9,871 nucleotides of DNA from Nitrospinaceae bacterium (GCA_029261675.1 JAJDBA010000220.1:1-9871), one strand, 5' to 3'; shown: positions 1 through 7,171, counted from the stretch's first letter. Notes: generated from the letters alone by a model not told the origin. Numbers and translations are program-made.

Positions 1-2
1 TA

Positions 3-755
3 GTCGGTGGTTTGATTGCCGGGGTTTTTGTGGGTGAAGAAATAAGCGAAGAGCAGGTAGAAGATTTGAAGCGTGGCGATATGTTGCATGCGGTGGTCAG
101 TGAGTTTGGTGAAGAGTTGCCGGAAATCAAAAGAGTGTTGATCGATGAACGCGATGAATACATGGTAGGGCGGTTGGCGCAGATTTCCGAATCCTACCAT
201 GCTCCTAAAAAAATCCTCGCTCTGGTTGGAGCGGGGCATCTCATTGGAATGATGCCCACACTAAAATCACCCCCTGACGCTGCCCACCTAGAAGAGCTGG
301 ATAAGAAACCGCCGTCCAGTAAACTGGGGCTCTATATTGGTTGGGGTATCTGTGTTCTGATTCTCAGCATGTTTGTGGTGGGATTCAATCAATCCCCTGA
401 ACTGGGGGGGCAACTGGTCATCACCTGGGTCTTGCTCAATGGTGGATTGTGCGCGTTGGGTACGGCTATTGCCTTTGGTCACCCTGTTTCTATCGTTGCT
501 GCTTTTTTTGCGGCACCGTTGACCTCGCTGAACCCCACAATAGGAGCGGGGATGGTGGTCGGGTTGGTCGAGTCTTACATGCGCAAACCTAAAGTGAGCG
601 ACTTTGAAACTTTGCGCGACGATATTACGCACTATTCCATGTGGTGGAAAAATCGGGTTGCCAGACTTTTATTGATTTTCTTTTTATCCAGCTTCGGTTC
701 TATGATCGGTACCTATGCGGCAGGGGCCTCCATCGTGACACAATTATGGGGTTGA
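3..755 (+). CDS. TraB/PrgY-family membrane protein, C-terminal part (5' end outside window)
   Basis: The open frame continues to the left edge, so the gene is truncated; the first TTG at 12 is internal, not a start. Numbering from base 12, the end of the soluble TraB/GumN-like domain is visible: a DERDEYM stretch at about residues 45-51 and the GAGH motif at 73-76, which matches the second conserved GxxH element of this family. A hydrophobic C-terminal half follows, with likely membrane segments near 106-124, 134-155, 158-186 and 215-238. The segment around 157-192 (GHPVSI, APLTSLNPTIGAG, ESYMRKPKV) is typical of TraB proteins of about 390 residues. The family is named after enterococcal pheromone-shutdown proteins and is related to Tiki-type metalloproteases. 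Its role in most bacteria is unknown. The stop lies 4 bases before the next gene, so the two are probably co-transcribed. Family assignment is confident; function is not. Confidence 0.85.
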   Translation, partial: VGGLIAGVFVGEEISEEQVEDLKRGDMLHAVVSEFGEELPEIKRVLIDERDEYMVGRLAQISESYHAPKKILALVGAGHLIGMMPTLKSPPDAAHLEELDKKPPSSKLGLYIGWGICVLILSMFVVGFNQSPELGGQLVITWVLLNGGLCALGTAIAFGHPVSIVAAFFAAPLTSLNPTIGAGMVVGLVESYMRKPKVSDFETLRDDITHYSMWWKNRVARLLLIFFLSSFGSMIGTYAAGASIVTQLWG

Positions 756-759
756 TCCT

Positions 760-1680
760 ATGAAAATAGTTGTTACCCCACCTGCCTTTTGTAAATCCCA
801 AAATCTCAAATCTAAACTTTCCAGCCTGTTTCCGAACACGATCTATAACGAAAAGAACGATTATTTGTCCGAATCGGAACTGATAGAATTTTTGAGGGGT
901 GCTGATGCCGCTATCATTGGAAGAGACCCGGTTACCAAAGCCACTCTCGAAGCTTTACCGCAATTGCGGATGATTTCCAAGTATGGGGTTGGACTCGACA
1001 ATCTGGATATCCCTTCCATAAAAGAAAAAGGAGTTGAGCTTGCCATAACTGCGGGAACCAACAAAAGAGCTGTGGCAGAGTTGACGTTGAGTTTTATGCT
1101 TGGCCTTTGTCATCGGACTTTTATTGGCGCAGAAAGAATGAAACGCGGTGAATGGACTCGCGAAGGCGGTCGTGACCTTTCTGGGAAAACAATCGGAATT
1201 GTTGGTTGTGGCAACGTTGGCAAAGAGGTTGTTCATTTGTTGAAACCCTTCGGCTGTGTGATTTTGGTCTGTGATATTGAGGATAGAAACGAATTTTGCC
1301 GTGACCAGGGAGTCATTCCATCGTCGTTCGAATCTTTGATTGAGAAATCGGATATTGTCACATTGCATGTGCCACTCACAGGTTTGACACGCGATATGAT
1401 CGATGAAGCTATTTTGCGAAAAATGCAGGTCAGTGCCTATCTGATCAACACCAGTCGGGGGCCTGTAGTCAATCCCTCTACTCTCCATAAGGCTTTGGTG
1501 TCAGGGGAAATATCAGGTGCGGCGCTCGATGTGTTTTGTTCCGAACCTCCTGATGATATGGAATTTCTACAGTTGCCGAATTTGATGGTGACCCCTCATA
1601 TTGGCGGCAATAGTGTCGAAGCGGTTGAAGCCATGGGGCAGGCAGCTATCGATAACCTTGCAGCATTTTTTAAGAAATAA
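760..1680 (+). CDS. D-2-hydroxyacid dehydrogenase, phosphoglycerate dehydrogenase (SerA)-like
   Basis: This 306-residue protein is a complete NAD-dependent D-isomer-specific 2-hydroxyacid dehydrogenase. The Rossmann nucleotide loop GxGxxG is at residues 149-154 (G149, G151, G154), with Asp172 at the end of the second strand, which favours NAD over NADP. The catalytic set is intact: Arg233 in NTSRGPVV, Glu262 in the SEPP stretch and His280 in TPHIGG. The substrate-binding half carries KYGVGLDN at 74-81, as in SerA-type enzymes. It ends after the catalytic core, without the C-terminal ACT regulatory domain of longer SerA proteins, so serine feedback through that domain is not expected. The exact substrate (3-phosphoglycerate, hydroxypyruvate or another 2-keto acid) cannot be told from sequence. 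ATG 760 is chosen because it begins the first beta strand (MKIVVTPPA) and lies 4 bases after the TraB stop; a weak GGGG sits about 10 bases upstream. Confidence 0.9.
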   Translation: MKIVVTPPAFCKSQNLKSKLSSLFPNTIYNEKNDYLSESELIEFLRGADAAIIGRDPVTKATLEALPQLRMISKYGVGLDNLDIPSIKEKGVELAITAGTNKRAVAELTLSFMLGLCHRTFIGAERMKRGEWTREGGRDLSGKTIGIVGCGNVGKEVVHLLKPFGCVILVCDIEDRNEFCRDQGVIPSSFESLIEKSDIVTLHVPLTGLTRDMIDEAILRKMQVSAYLINTSRGPVVNPSTLHKALVSGEISGAALDVFCSEPPDDMEFLQLPNLMVTPHIGGNSVEAVEAMGQAAIDNLAAFFKK

Positions 1681-1683
1681 ACT

Positions 1684-2289
1684 ATGTCAGAAAAGAAAAA
1701 CGGTTATTCACTGGAAGATTGGCAACGGCATTACGATGAGGATGATCTGGGTTGGGATTTGGGGCAAGTCGCGCCACCTTTTGTCAAACTGTTCGAGTCG
1801 AAGTTGATAGTCCCCGGTAAAACACTAATACCGGGATGCGGTCGCGGTCATGAAGTCATCTATCTAGCTGAAAATGGATTCGAGGTAACTGCGGTCGATT
1901 TTTCCTCGGGTGCTGTGAATCATTTAAAATCTACTGTTGAAGGACGTAATATTAAGTGTGAAGTCCTGCACATGAATTTTTTTGGAATAGATTCTACTCA
2001 CGATGGTGTTTATGACTTGCTGATTGAGCAGACTTTTTTTTGCGCGATATCACCTGAGCAGCGACCTTCCTATGTGTCAACGGTTGCAAGAGCATTGAAG
2101 CAAGGGGGAATGCTTGCAGGTTTGTTTTATCATACCGGGGAAGAGGGAGGGCCCCCCTTCAATACCACTCGTGAAGATATTCTGAAGCATTTTTCTGATT
2201 CATTTGAGATTAAGCATTTATCTAAATCTAAAAATTCCGCAGAGCAAAGAAAAAATAAGGAGTGGTTAGTAATTCTTGTTAAAAAGTAA
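1684..2289 (+). CDS. TPMT-family SAM-dependent methyltransferase
   Basis: This 201-residue class I methyltransferase resembles the thiopurine/thiol methyltransferase (TPMT) family. The N-terminal signature is WQRHYDEDDLGWDLG at about 13-27, followed by PPF. SAM motif I is LIPGCGRGHEV at 48-58, with the acidic residue after the second strand at Asp72. EQTFFCAISPEQR at 115-127 and GGPPF at 155-159 are further family hallmarks. Bacterial and plant members methylate thiols, sulfide, halides or metalloid ions, giving volatile methyl products. The substrate here is not determined, and the human drug substrate does not apply. The gene starts 3 bases after the dehydrogenase stop, so it is the third gene of a tight operon; the Shine-Dalgarno signal (AAGAAA) is weak, suggesting translational coupling. 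Its last 11 bases overlap the 3' end of the opposing SRAP gene. Confidence 0.85.
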   Translation: MSEKKNGYSLEDWQRHYDEDDLGWDLGQVAPPFVKLFESKLIVPGKTLIPGCGRGHEVIYLAENGFEVTAVDFSSGAVNHLKSTVEGRNIKCEVLHMNFFGIDSTHDGVYDLLIEQTFFCAISPEQRPSYVSTVARALKQGGMLAGLFYHTGEEGGPPFNTTREDILKHFSDSFEIKHLSKSKNSAEQRKNKEWLVILVKK

Positions 2290-2941
2290 AAGAACGTTGT
2301 CCAGCAGGTCGTAAAATTTCAGGAGCGTTATTTTTTGGAGAATTGACGGCTGTAGAAATTTCAAAATATTCCAAATCCGTATCAGGACAGGGAGTCAAAA
2401 GCGAAGACAGGGTGTTGCTTTCTGCTGTCAACCATTCCTCATAGTTGCCCGGATGTAAGATAACCGGCATTCGTGAGTGCAAGGGCGATAATGTTTTATT
2501 CGCTTCTGTGGTGATGATGGTATAGGTATTGAGTGGATCGTCTCCGGAATCCCATGTGGACCATAGCCCTGCAAATGCGAACAGGCCTTGGGTTTTCGGT
2601 CTAATATAATGAGGGTGTTTTCCCTTCCATTCAATAAATCCATCTGCAGGAATCAGACAACGTTGGTTTTTAAATGATTCTCGGAAGCTGGGTTTTTCAT
2701 GCAGAGTTTCGGAACGAGCATTGATAAGCTTATTGCCCATTTGCGGGTCTTTGGACCAGGATGGTATCAGTCCCCACTTCATTCCTGTCAATTGCAACCC
2801 CTCTGATGATTGGGTGACTACCATAGAAATTTGACTCGGGGCGATATTAAAACTCGGGGAGTATTTAAGGCTCATGCGAACGGGCCTAAAATGCGACTCG
2901 ATAGTTTTACTAGATTTTGTAAGCGTGTATCTTCCGCACAT
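2279..2941 (-). CDS. yedK: SRAP (SOS response-associated peptidase) family protein, YedK/HMCES-like
   Basis: This 220-residue protein matches the SRAP family in length and motifs. It begins MCGRYTL, and Cys2 becomes the N-terminal nucleophile after Met removal. The other conserved active-site residues are present: Asn32 (FNIAPSQ), Asn74 and Arg76 (INARSET), Glu104 (DGFIEWK) and His155 (HSRMPVIL). In E. coli YedK and human HMCES, the equivalent Cys forms a stable thiazolidine crosslink with abasic sites in single-stranded DNA, shielding them during replication; Glu and His assist formation and reversal. All these residues are kept, so the protein is predicted active. It is the only gene on its strand here and is not beside lexA or the imu genes that often accompany SRAP. 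I see no canonical LexA box (CTGT-N8-ACAG) upstream. It converges on the methyltransferase gene and is divergent from the aminopeptidase gene. Confidence 0.93.
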   Translation of the reverse strand: MCGRYTLTKSSKTIESHFRPVRMSLKYSPSFNIAPSQISMVVTQSSEGLQLTGMKWGLIPSWSKDPQMGNKLINARSETLHEKPSFRESFKNQRCLIPADGFIEWKGKHPHYIRPKTQGLFAFAGLWSTWDSGDDPLNTYTIITTEANKTLSPLHSRMPVILHPGNYEEWLTAESNTLSSLLTPCPDTDLEYFEISTAVNSPKNNAPEILRPAGQRSFTF

Positions 2942-2990
2942 TTTTTAAGCAGTCCCCGGTTAAAGCATTAAATTAGCCAATCTTTAGTGT

Positions 2991-3020
2991 AGTATATTTA
3001 AAGCAAAACCTAATTTCCAA
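2991..3020 (-). promoter_or_regulatory. Candidate sigma70-type promoter for the SRAP gene
   Basis: On the minus strand a TATACT -10 box (2991-2996, five of six consensus bases) lies 18 bases from a TTGGAA -35-like element (3015-3020, four of six). It would start transcription near 2984, giving a leader of about 43 bases before the ATG at 2941. The surrounding 109-base intergenic region is very AT-rich, so chance matches are likely. Confidence 0.35.
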
Positions 3021-3050
3021 TTCAAAAAACTATAAAATTATACCTAATAT

Positions 3051-4451
3051 ATGAAAACGATAAAGAAAGTACACTCTGGAATATTTCGTGATGGTGGAGC
3101 AGGTGCTTATGCAAAACGCCGATATCGCGATAGAAGAAATAAGTTGATGAAGGAAGAAAACTCGTTGATGGTCATTACGGGTGTTCCTTATGGGCCTAGT
3201 GGTAAAACGGTTTGGGCCTACGCCCATAGCCCGACCTATCAGGAACCATCACTGATGTATTTGACGGGTATCAATCAGAATAATGTCGTTTTGTTGTTGG
3301 ACCCTAAATCTAAAGTATCAACTGAGATTCTTTTTGTGGGCCGCAAAGACAGAATCATGGAATTCTGGGAAGGGGTTCGATTTGGAGTTGGAGATAAGGA
3401 GAGTTTGAAAGAGGTTCAATCTGTCACAGGGATAAAAGATGTGCGTGATATTGAGGAACTTAAAGATGTTATTGAGGAAAGGTTTTTAAAGAATAAAAAA
3501 AAGTCACTGGCAACCTTCTGGTATGAGGGGTTACGAAAAGGCAAAAAAACCAGTATTACTACCGATCATAATTATGATTTTAAGCAAAAGCTTGCAGGCT
3601 GGTTGCGGCAATGGAAAGCGCCAAAAGGTGCCTTGAAAAATATAATGCCAAAACATTTCGAGCTGCGCCTGCCTCTCGATAAGTATGATATTGCAAATGC
3701 CAGGAAAGCCCAGGAAATTACCGGCGAAGCATTCAAGGTGATGTTGAAAAACTTTGGCAGTTTTAAAAACGAATGCCAGATCCAAGGTTTTGTAGAAGGC
3801 CAGATGTTAATGAATTCTCCTTATGGTCTCAGCTATCCCAGTATTGTGGCTTCTGGGACCAATGCTACTACTCTTCACTATATGAAAAATGATGACCCTG
3901 TTTCTAAAGGTGAAATGATGCTGATGGACTTTGGCGTTCGCTGGATGACCATGCACGCGGATATTACGAGAAGCTTCCCCGTTTCAGGAAAGTTTAATCC
4001 AATGCAGAAAATGCTTTATGAAATTGTGTTGAAAGGGCAACGGGAAGTGGAGAAAACTGCGCGGGCCGGGGTAACGATAGAAGAGCTTAATGAAGTGTGT
4101 TGGGCTGTTATTAACGATGGACTGGAAAAGAAATTCGTCGCGGCGGGGGGTAAGTATAAATTGCGTTATAAGGAAAGGCCACACGGTGTCGGCCATTTGA
4201 TGGGAGAACAGGAACACGATGGCGATCCGTTTCGAAACTATTTAAAGCAACCTATGAAGCCAGGCTGGATGATCAGCAATGAGCCTGGGCTATATGGGAA
4301 ATTTAAAATTCGTTTAGACGGAAAAACTTATGATGAGACGATAGGGATTCGGATCGAAGACAATTTGGTTATGACTTCGAAAGGTTGTATGAACCTGTCG
4401 AGTATTATTCCAAAAAGTGTGAGAGAGATTGAAAAACTGATGAAGGGGTGA
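3051..4451 (+). CDS. pepP: Xaa-Pro aminopeptidase, M24B metallopeptidase family
   Basis: This 466-residue enzyme is of aminopeptidase P type, expected in the cytoplasm, removing N-terminal residues that precede proline. Residues 20-85 form the start of the AMP_N domain (YAKRRYRDRR, then MYLTGINQNNVVLLLDP). The pita-bread catalytic domain begins near 213. All five metal ligands can be placed: Asp293 (MDFGVR), Asp304 (HADITRSFP), His382 (HGVGHLMG), Glu411 (SNEPGLY) and Glu436 (RIEDN). His276 (TLHY), His378 and His389 match supporting histidines of E. coli PepP. Length is close to the family norm of about 440. ATG 3051 is chosen because it leaves a complete AMP_N domain; Met33 would delete the RR helix. 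No Shine-Dalgarno is seen upstream. No signal peptide is visible. The stop codon abuts the stop of convergent bcp with no gap. Pro-Xaa dipeptidase activity is an alternative. Confidence 0.9.
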   Translation: MKTIKKVHSGIFRDGGAGAYAKRRYRDRRNKLMKEENSLMVITGVPYGPSGKTVWAYAHSPTYQEPSLMYLTGINQNNVVLLLDPKSKVSTEILFVGRKDRIMEFWEGVRFGVGDKESLKEVQSVTGIKDVRDIEELKDVIEERFLKNKKKSLATFWYEGLRKGKKTSITTDHNYDFKQKLAGWLRQWKAPKGALKNIMPKHFELRLPLDKYDIANARKAQEITGEAFKVMLKNFGSFKNECQIQGFVEGQMLMNSPYGLSYPSIVASGTNATTLHYMKNDDPVSKGEMMLMDFGVRWMTMHADITRSFPVSGKFNPMQKMLYEIVLKGQREVEKTARAGVTIEELNEVCWAVINDGLEKKFVAAGGKYKLRYKERPHGVGHLMGEQEHDGDPFRNYLKQPMKPGWMISNEPGLYGKFKIRLDGKTYDETIGIRIEDNLVMTSKGCMNLSSIIPKSVREIEKLMKG

Positions 4452-4922
4452 CTAGAGTTCTTTTAAGGCGTTGAGAACTTCTTCAATATGGTTTTTGACT
4501 TTAACTTTTACGAATTTTTTTCGTACTGTTCCGGTCTTGTCGATTATAAAAGTGGACCGCACAATTCCCATAAAAGTTTTTCCATAAAGCTTTTTTTCCT
4601 GCCAGACACCATATTTCTGTACAACCTTTTTATCGACATCCGCAAGTAGTGTGAAGGGTAAGTCATACTTTTCAATGAACTTCTGGTGCCTTTCTTGTGA
4701 ATCGATGCTAACACCCAGTATGACGGTGCTTTTGAAACTCTTCTGTTGGTCTCTGAAATCGCAAGCTTGAGTGGTGCAACCCGGAGTCATGTCTTTCGGG
4801 TAAAAATATAAGACAATATTTTTTTTCCCCTTAAAAGAACTGAGTTTGACTTTTTTCCCGTCTTGATCCAGCGCGGTAAAGTCGGGGGCTTTGTTTCCTT
4901 CTTTTATCTCTTTGGTTGCCAT
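4452..4922 (-). CDS. bcp: Thioredoxin-dependent thiol peroxidase (Bcp/PrxQ-type peroxiredoxin)
   Basis: This 156-residue peroxiredoxin belongs to the BCP/PrxQ subfamily, which reduces hydrogen peroxide and organic hydroperoxides using thioredoxin. The peroxidatic Cys49 lies in PKDMTPGCTTQACDF, with Thr46 and Pro47 completing the Pxxx(T)xxC motif. The resolving Cys54 is five residues later, as in atypical two-Cys BCP such as the E. coli enzyme. Arg122 (VRSTFIIDK) is the conserved active-site arginine. There is no signal peptide, so the protein is cytoplasmic. Start ATG 4922 follows the upstream secreted-protein gene by 5 bases, so the two should share a transcript, perhaps under the promoter at 5417-5445. 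No strong ribosome-binding site is visible, which agrees with coupling to the upstream gene. The 3' end meets the aminopeptidase stop directly. Confidence 0.95.
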   Translation of the reverse strand: MATKEIKEGNKAPDFTALDQDGKKVKLSSFKGKKNIVLYFYPKDMTPGCTTQACDFRDQQKSFKSTVILGVSIDSQERHQKFIEKYDLPFTLLADVDKKVVQKYGVWQEKKLYGKTFMGIVRSTFIIDKTGTVRKKFVKVKVKNHIEEVLNALKEL

Positions 4923-4927
4923 AAGAT

Positions 4928-5371
4928 TTAGTAACTCGGTAGTTTTGCGAGAAGTTCTTCAATATTTTTTTTGAGGGTGTTCAGGGTCGCCAGCAACTGT
5001 TCCTTTTTTCTTTCGTCTCCATCTCTATTGAAGACCATTCGCGCATCCCCTAACAAGCCCAGAATTTGATTGTGAAGATTGCCCGTAGGTGTTTTTCCTT
5101 CACTGCATAAACTTTCAAAGGTGGAGATAAGTCGTTGGAGTTTGCCGTCAATTTGGAGGCCTAAAAGGGATTCGGATCTGAGAGATTGGGTTTTCTCTAG
5201 ATAGCCCCAAATTCCGCCTTTATCCTGAATAGTTCCTTGACTACCTTGCAGTTCTTTCAATCCATCCGTACAAATATCTGCTGCAAAGGCGGTATTCCCC
5301 GAAGTCAGAACCCATGTGTAAAGTGCCAAGACAAGAAGTTTTGTAAAGCCTTTTGATATTGAATTACGCAT
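4928..5371 (-). CDS. Small secreted protein of unknown function, upstream of bcp
   Basis: I do not recognise this 147-residue protein. Residues 1-30 are a clear Sec signal peptide: a basic start with Lys7 and Lys11, a hydrophobic core (LLVLALYTWVL) and a likely cleavage site after AFA at about 28-30. No lipobox is seen. The mature protein is about 117 residues, mostly predicted helical, with two cysteines (Cys34 and Cys89) that could form a disulfide after export. The C-terminal third (about 112-145) is charged and rich in Lys, Glu and Leu, suggesting an amphipathic or coiled helix. ATG 5371 has a GGCGGTGG stretch a few bases upstream, one of the better ribosome-binding candidates in the window. 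Its stop is 5 bases before bcp. Whether it shares an oxidative-stress role with Bcp is inference from position only. Confidence 0.75.
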   Translation of the reverse strand: MRNSISKGFTKLLVLALYTWVLTSGNTAFAADICTDGLKELQGSQGTIQDKGGIWGYLEKTQSLRSESLLGLQIDGKLQRLISTFESLCSEGKTPTGNLHNQILGLLGDARMVFNRDGDERKKEQLLATLNTLKKNIEELLAKLPSY

Positions 5372-5393
5372 AAACCACCGCCGTTGTGTGGGT

Positions 5394-5423
5394 GTCTAAT
5401 AAATGAGAACTTATTTATTAGAC
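5394..5423. repeat. Perfect 11-base inverted repeat, candidate operator
   Basis: GTCTAATAAAT at 5394-5404 and its exact reverse complement ATTTATTAGAC at 5413-5423 are separated by the 8 bases GAGAACTT. The right arm contains the predicted -10 box of the promoter reading left, and the left arm lies just after the predicted start site. This position suits a dimeric repressor. A further GTCTAAT half-site is at 5465-5471. As RNA it could also form an AU-rich hairpin in the leader, but it has no T-tract and is not a terminator for either neighbour. I do not recognise the motif as a known regulator's box. Confidence 0.65.
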
Positions 5424-5445
5424 TAGACGGAAAGGGTAAAGTCAA
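5417..5445 (-). promoter_or_regulatory. Sigma70-type promoter for the secreted protein-bcp operon
   Basis: On the minus strand the -35 box TTGACT (5440-5445, five of six consensus) is separated by exactly 17 bases from the -10 box TCTAAT (5417-5422, five of six). Transcription would start near 5410, leaving a leader of about 39 bases before ATG 5371. The -10 box lies inside the right arm of the inverted repeat at 5394-5423, so binding there would block polymerase. This is the best promoter match I find in the window. Confidence 0.65.
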
Positions 5446-5513
5446 ACAAACTTTTTGCAGTGGAGTCTAATGGTTTTTCGGTCGTATTTGAGGGACGGGA
5501 AAGGTGTTAGAAC

Positions 5514-5531
5514 TGAGCGCAAATACGCTCA
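5514..5531 (-). terminator. Weak hairpin at the end of the TPR gene
   Basis: TGAGCG (5514-5519) and CGCTCA (5526-5531) form a 6-base stem with a 6-base loop, overlapping the TPR gene's stop codon (5529-5531). No T-run follows on the minus strand, so this is not a good intrinsic terminator. It may stabilise the 3' end of the message or be chance. Confidence 0.2.
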
Positions 5532-7145
5532 ATTCATTAATTTTTGAAAACCTTCGATTCCTCGTAATCTTTCAAATACAGGGTCGGATGCAATCAATTG
5601 TTTTGCGTTAGAGTTCAATTTGAGAGCTATGTCAACGTTCTTCACCCCGTCCCCGAGGTCACCTTTCATAACATAGGCCCGAGCAAGAAGCAGGCGATGT
5701 GAAAGAAGGTTTTCGTGATTAGGGTGAATTACGAGTAATCTCTCAAGAATAGAAATTGCCCGGTTATATTTTTTGTTTTGATAATTGACAGTTGCCATGT
5801 TTAAAAGAGCTGTAAGATTTGAAGGTTCCATCCGCAATACCAGAGAGTATATTCCTAATGCTCTCTGAACCATTCCAAAATGCGCGAATATTTCGCCTTT
5901 TCTATTTAAGGAATTCGTTGGGTTGATGAATAGCTCGTTCGGGTTTAATGGCAATTTATTGACAGGTATATTGAGATCAGGAAACTCTTTTAAGGTGGCT
6001 TTGGCGATACCCTGAGGGTCTCCCAGTTCTTTAGCCTTTTCATATCTCTCTTTGGCTATTTTCACCTTGCCGCGGAGAACAGCGATGTCTCCCCACTCCT
6101 GATAGCTTCTGCTTTTTAGTGGATCTTTATCGTCGGTAGATTCAATTAATTGGAGCAAGGCTTTTTCTGCTTTGTCCAATCTCAAAAATAAACTGTACAT
6201 GCCGACAAGAATTTCTTGAGTCTTTAGATCAGCGGGATTTAATCTGGCAGCAGTTTCAATTTCAATGAGTGCTCGGCCGTACTCTTTGTTTTGATAAAGG
6301 GATTTTGAAAGCCCCAAATGATATTTTTGTGGGGCAATTTTTTTTGGCAGTTTTCCTATCTGGTTTTTAAAAATATAGTCCCTTAATAGTTTAGTCGATT
6401 CTACTTTGGGGTGTTGTAATCCCATTTCCAGCACTTTATTTATATACGTTTTAGAAAGCTCACCTTTATCTTGAGTGGCATAAAGGTATGCAAGCTGATA
6501 TGCGGCCTCAATATTTTTGTCGTCAATGGAGAGAGCCTTTTTGAATGATTTTTCTGCTTCATCATTGTTGTTCTGGTAAATAAATATCATTCCCTTTTCA
6601 TAAGGATAGGACGAGTTTTTTGGGGCTAGATTTTCAGCATGAGTGAGTTCTTTTAAGGCTTCCATAGCGTTACCCATTGCCATTAAAGTTTGCGCGTATT
6701 CATAATGTGCCAAAGGGTTTTTGTGATGTTGTTGAGCGGCTATGATGCAGGCTCTATCGGAAATTTTAGCGTTTCCAAGTTTTCGATGAATTTGACAAAA
6801 GGCAAAATGTAATGCTGGGTGCTGGCGCTCCATCTTAAATGCAATCAATAAGTTTTCTAGCGACTCCTTGGCCTGACCTTTTTCGTGAAGGACAAAGGCT
6901 TTTAGGATAACAGGTGAAGCTTCTTTAGGAAGTTCCTCTATTTTTCTATTTAATAGTGCTAGGGCCGCGTCCAGATTTTTCTGTTCGACCAGATTTTGTA
7001 CTTCCTTGTAATCAGCGTCATTTCTTTCGTCCGATACCGAAAGATCCCAATGAGCTATGTCGGGAGTGGGGTAAGTAGCCGAAACCGGGGTTGTGAAAAA
7101 GATGTTAAATGAAAGAAAAGAAACCAGTAAGATGAAAATTGCCAT
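5529..7145 (-). CDS. Exported tetratricopeptide (TPR) repeat protein
   Basis: This 538-residue protein has an N-terminal hydrophobic segment with a probable Sec cleavage site after VSA (residue 23), though it could stay as an anchor. The rest is helical repeats. TPR-like units are visible at about 44-71, 78-108, 146-176, 180-210, 214-246, 275-304, 308-337, 346-375, 416-441, 445-475 and 483-512. The clearest are 180-210 (ending EAEKSFKKALSIDD) and 445-475 (ending RAISILERLLVIHP). The C-terminal tail DPVFERLRGIEGFQKLMN is a common ending of TPR proteins. A spacer without clear repeats lies at 376-415. TPR proteins are scaffolds for protein binding; the partner is unknown and no enzyme domain is present. 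ATG 7145 is chosen because it begins the signal segment directly; an AAAGGT about 13 bases upstream is a modest ribosome-binding site. The gene follows the Lcl/DUF1566 gene by 26 bases, so co-transcription is likely. Confidence 0.88.
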   Translation of the reverse strand: MAIFILLVSFLSFNIFFTTPVSATYPTPDIAHWDLSVSDERNDADYKEVQNLVEQKNLDAALALLNRKIEELPKEASPVILKAFVLHEKGQAKESLENLLIAFKMERQHPALHFAFCQIHRKLGNAKISDRACIIAAQQHHKNPLAHYEYAQTLMAMGNAMEALKELTHAENLAPKNSSYPYEKGMIFIYQNNNDEAEKSFKKALSIDDKNIEAAYQLAYLYATQDKGELSKTYINKVLEMGLQHPKVESTKLLRDYIFKNQIGKLPKKIAPQKYHLGLSKSLYQNKEYGRALIEIETAARLNPADLKTQEILVGMYSLFLRLDKAEKALLQLIESTDDKDPLKSRSYQEWGDIAVLRGKVKIAKERYEKAKELGDPQGIAKATLKEFPDLNIPVNKLPLNPNELFINPTNSLNRKGEIFAHFGMVQRALGIYSLVLRMEPSNLTALLNMATVNYQNKKYNRAISILERLLVIHPNHENLLSHRLLLARAYVMKGDLGDGVKNVDIALKLNSNAKQLIASDPVFERLRGIEGFQKLMN

Positions 7146-7171
7146 ATTAGTTTTGTGACCTTTAAATAGTT

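Noticed and set aside
288..632. 114-codon minus-strand frame inside the TraB-family gene
   Set aside because: It is antisense to conserved membrane segments of TraB and its product is low in hydrophobic structure; it is a shadow frame.
955..1488. 177-codon open frame on the minus strand inside the dehydrogenase gene
   Set aside because: It lies wholly antisense to a well-supported gene with intact catalytic motifs, and its translation has no recognisable domain or signal.
4456..4479. Inverted repeat AGTTCT/AGAACT with a 12-base loop just after the aminopeptidase stop, as a plus-strand terminator
   Set aside because: The stem is short and low in GC, no T-run follows, and it lies in the coding end of bcp (LNALKEL).
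6646..6660. Shared stretch GTTCTTTTAAGGC between the bcp end (4457-4469) and the TPR gene
   Set aside because: Both places encode LKEL on the minus strand, so a short match by common codons is expected; no wider repeat exists.
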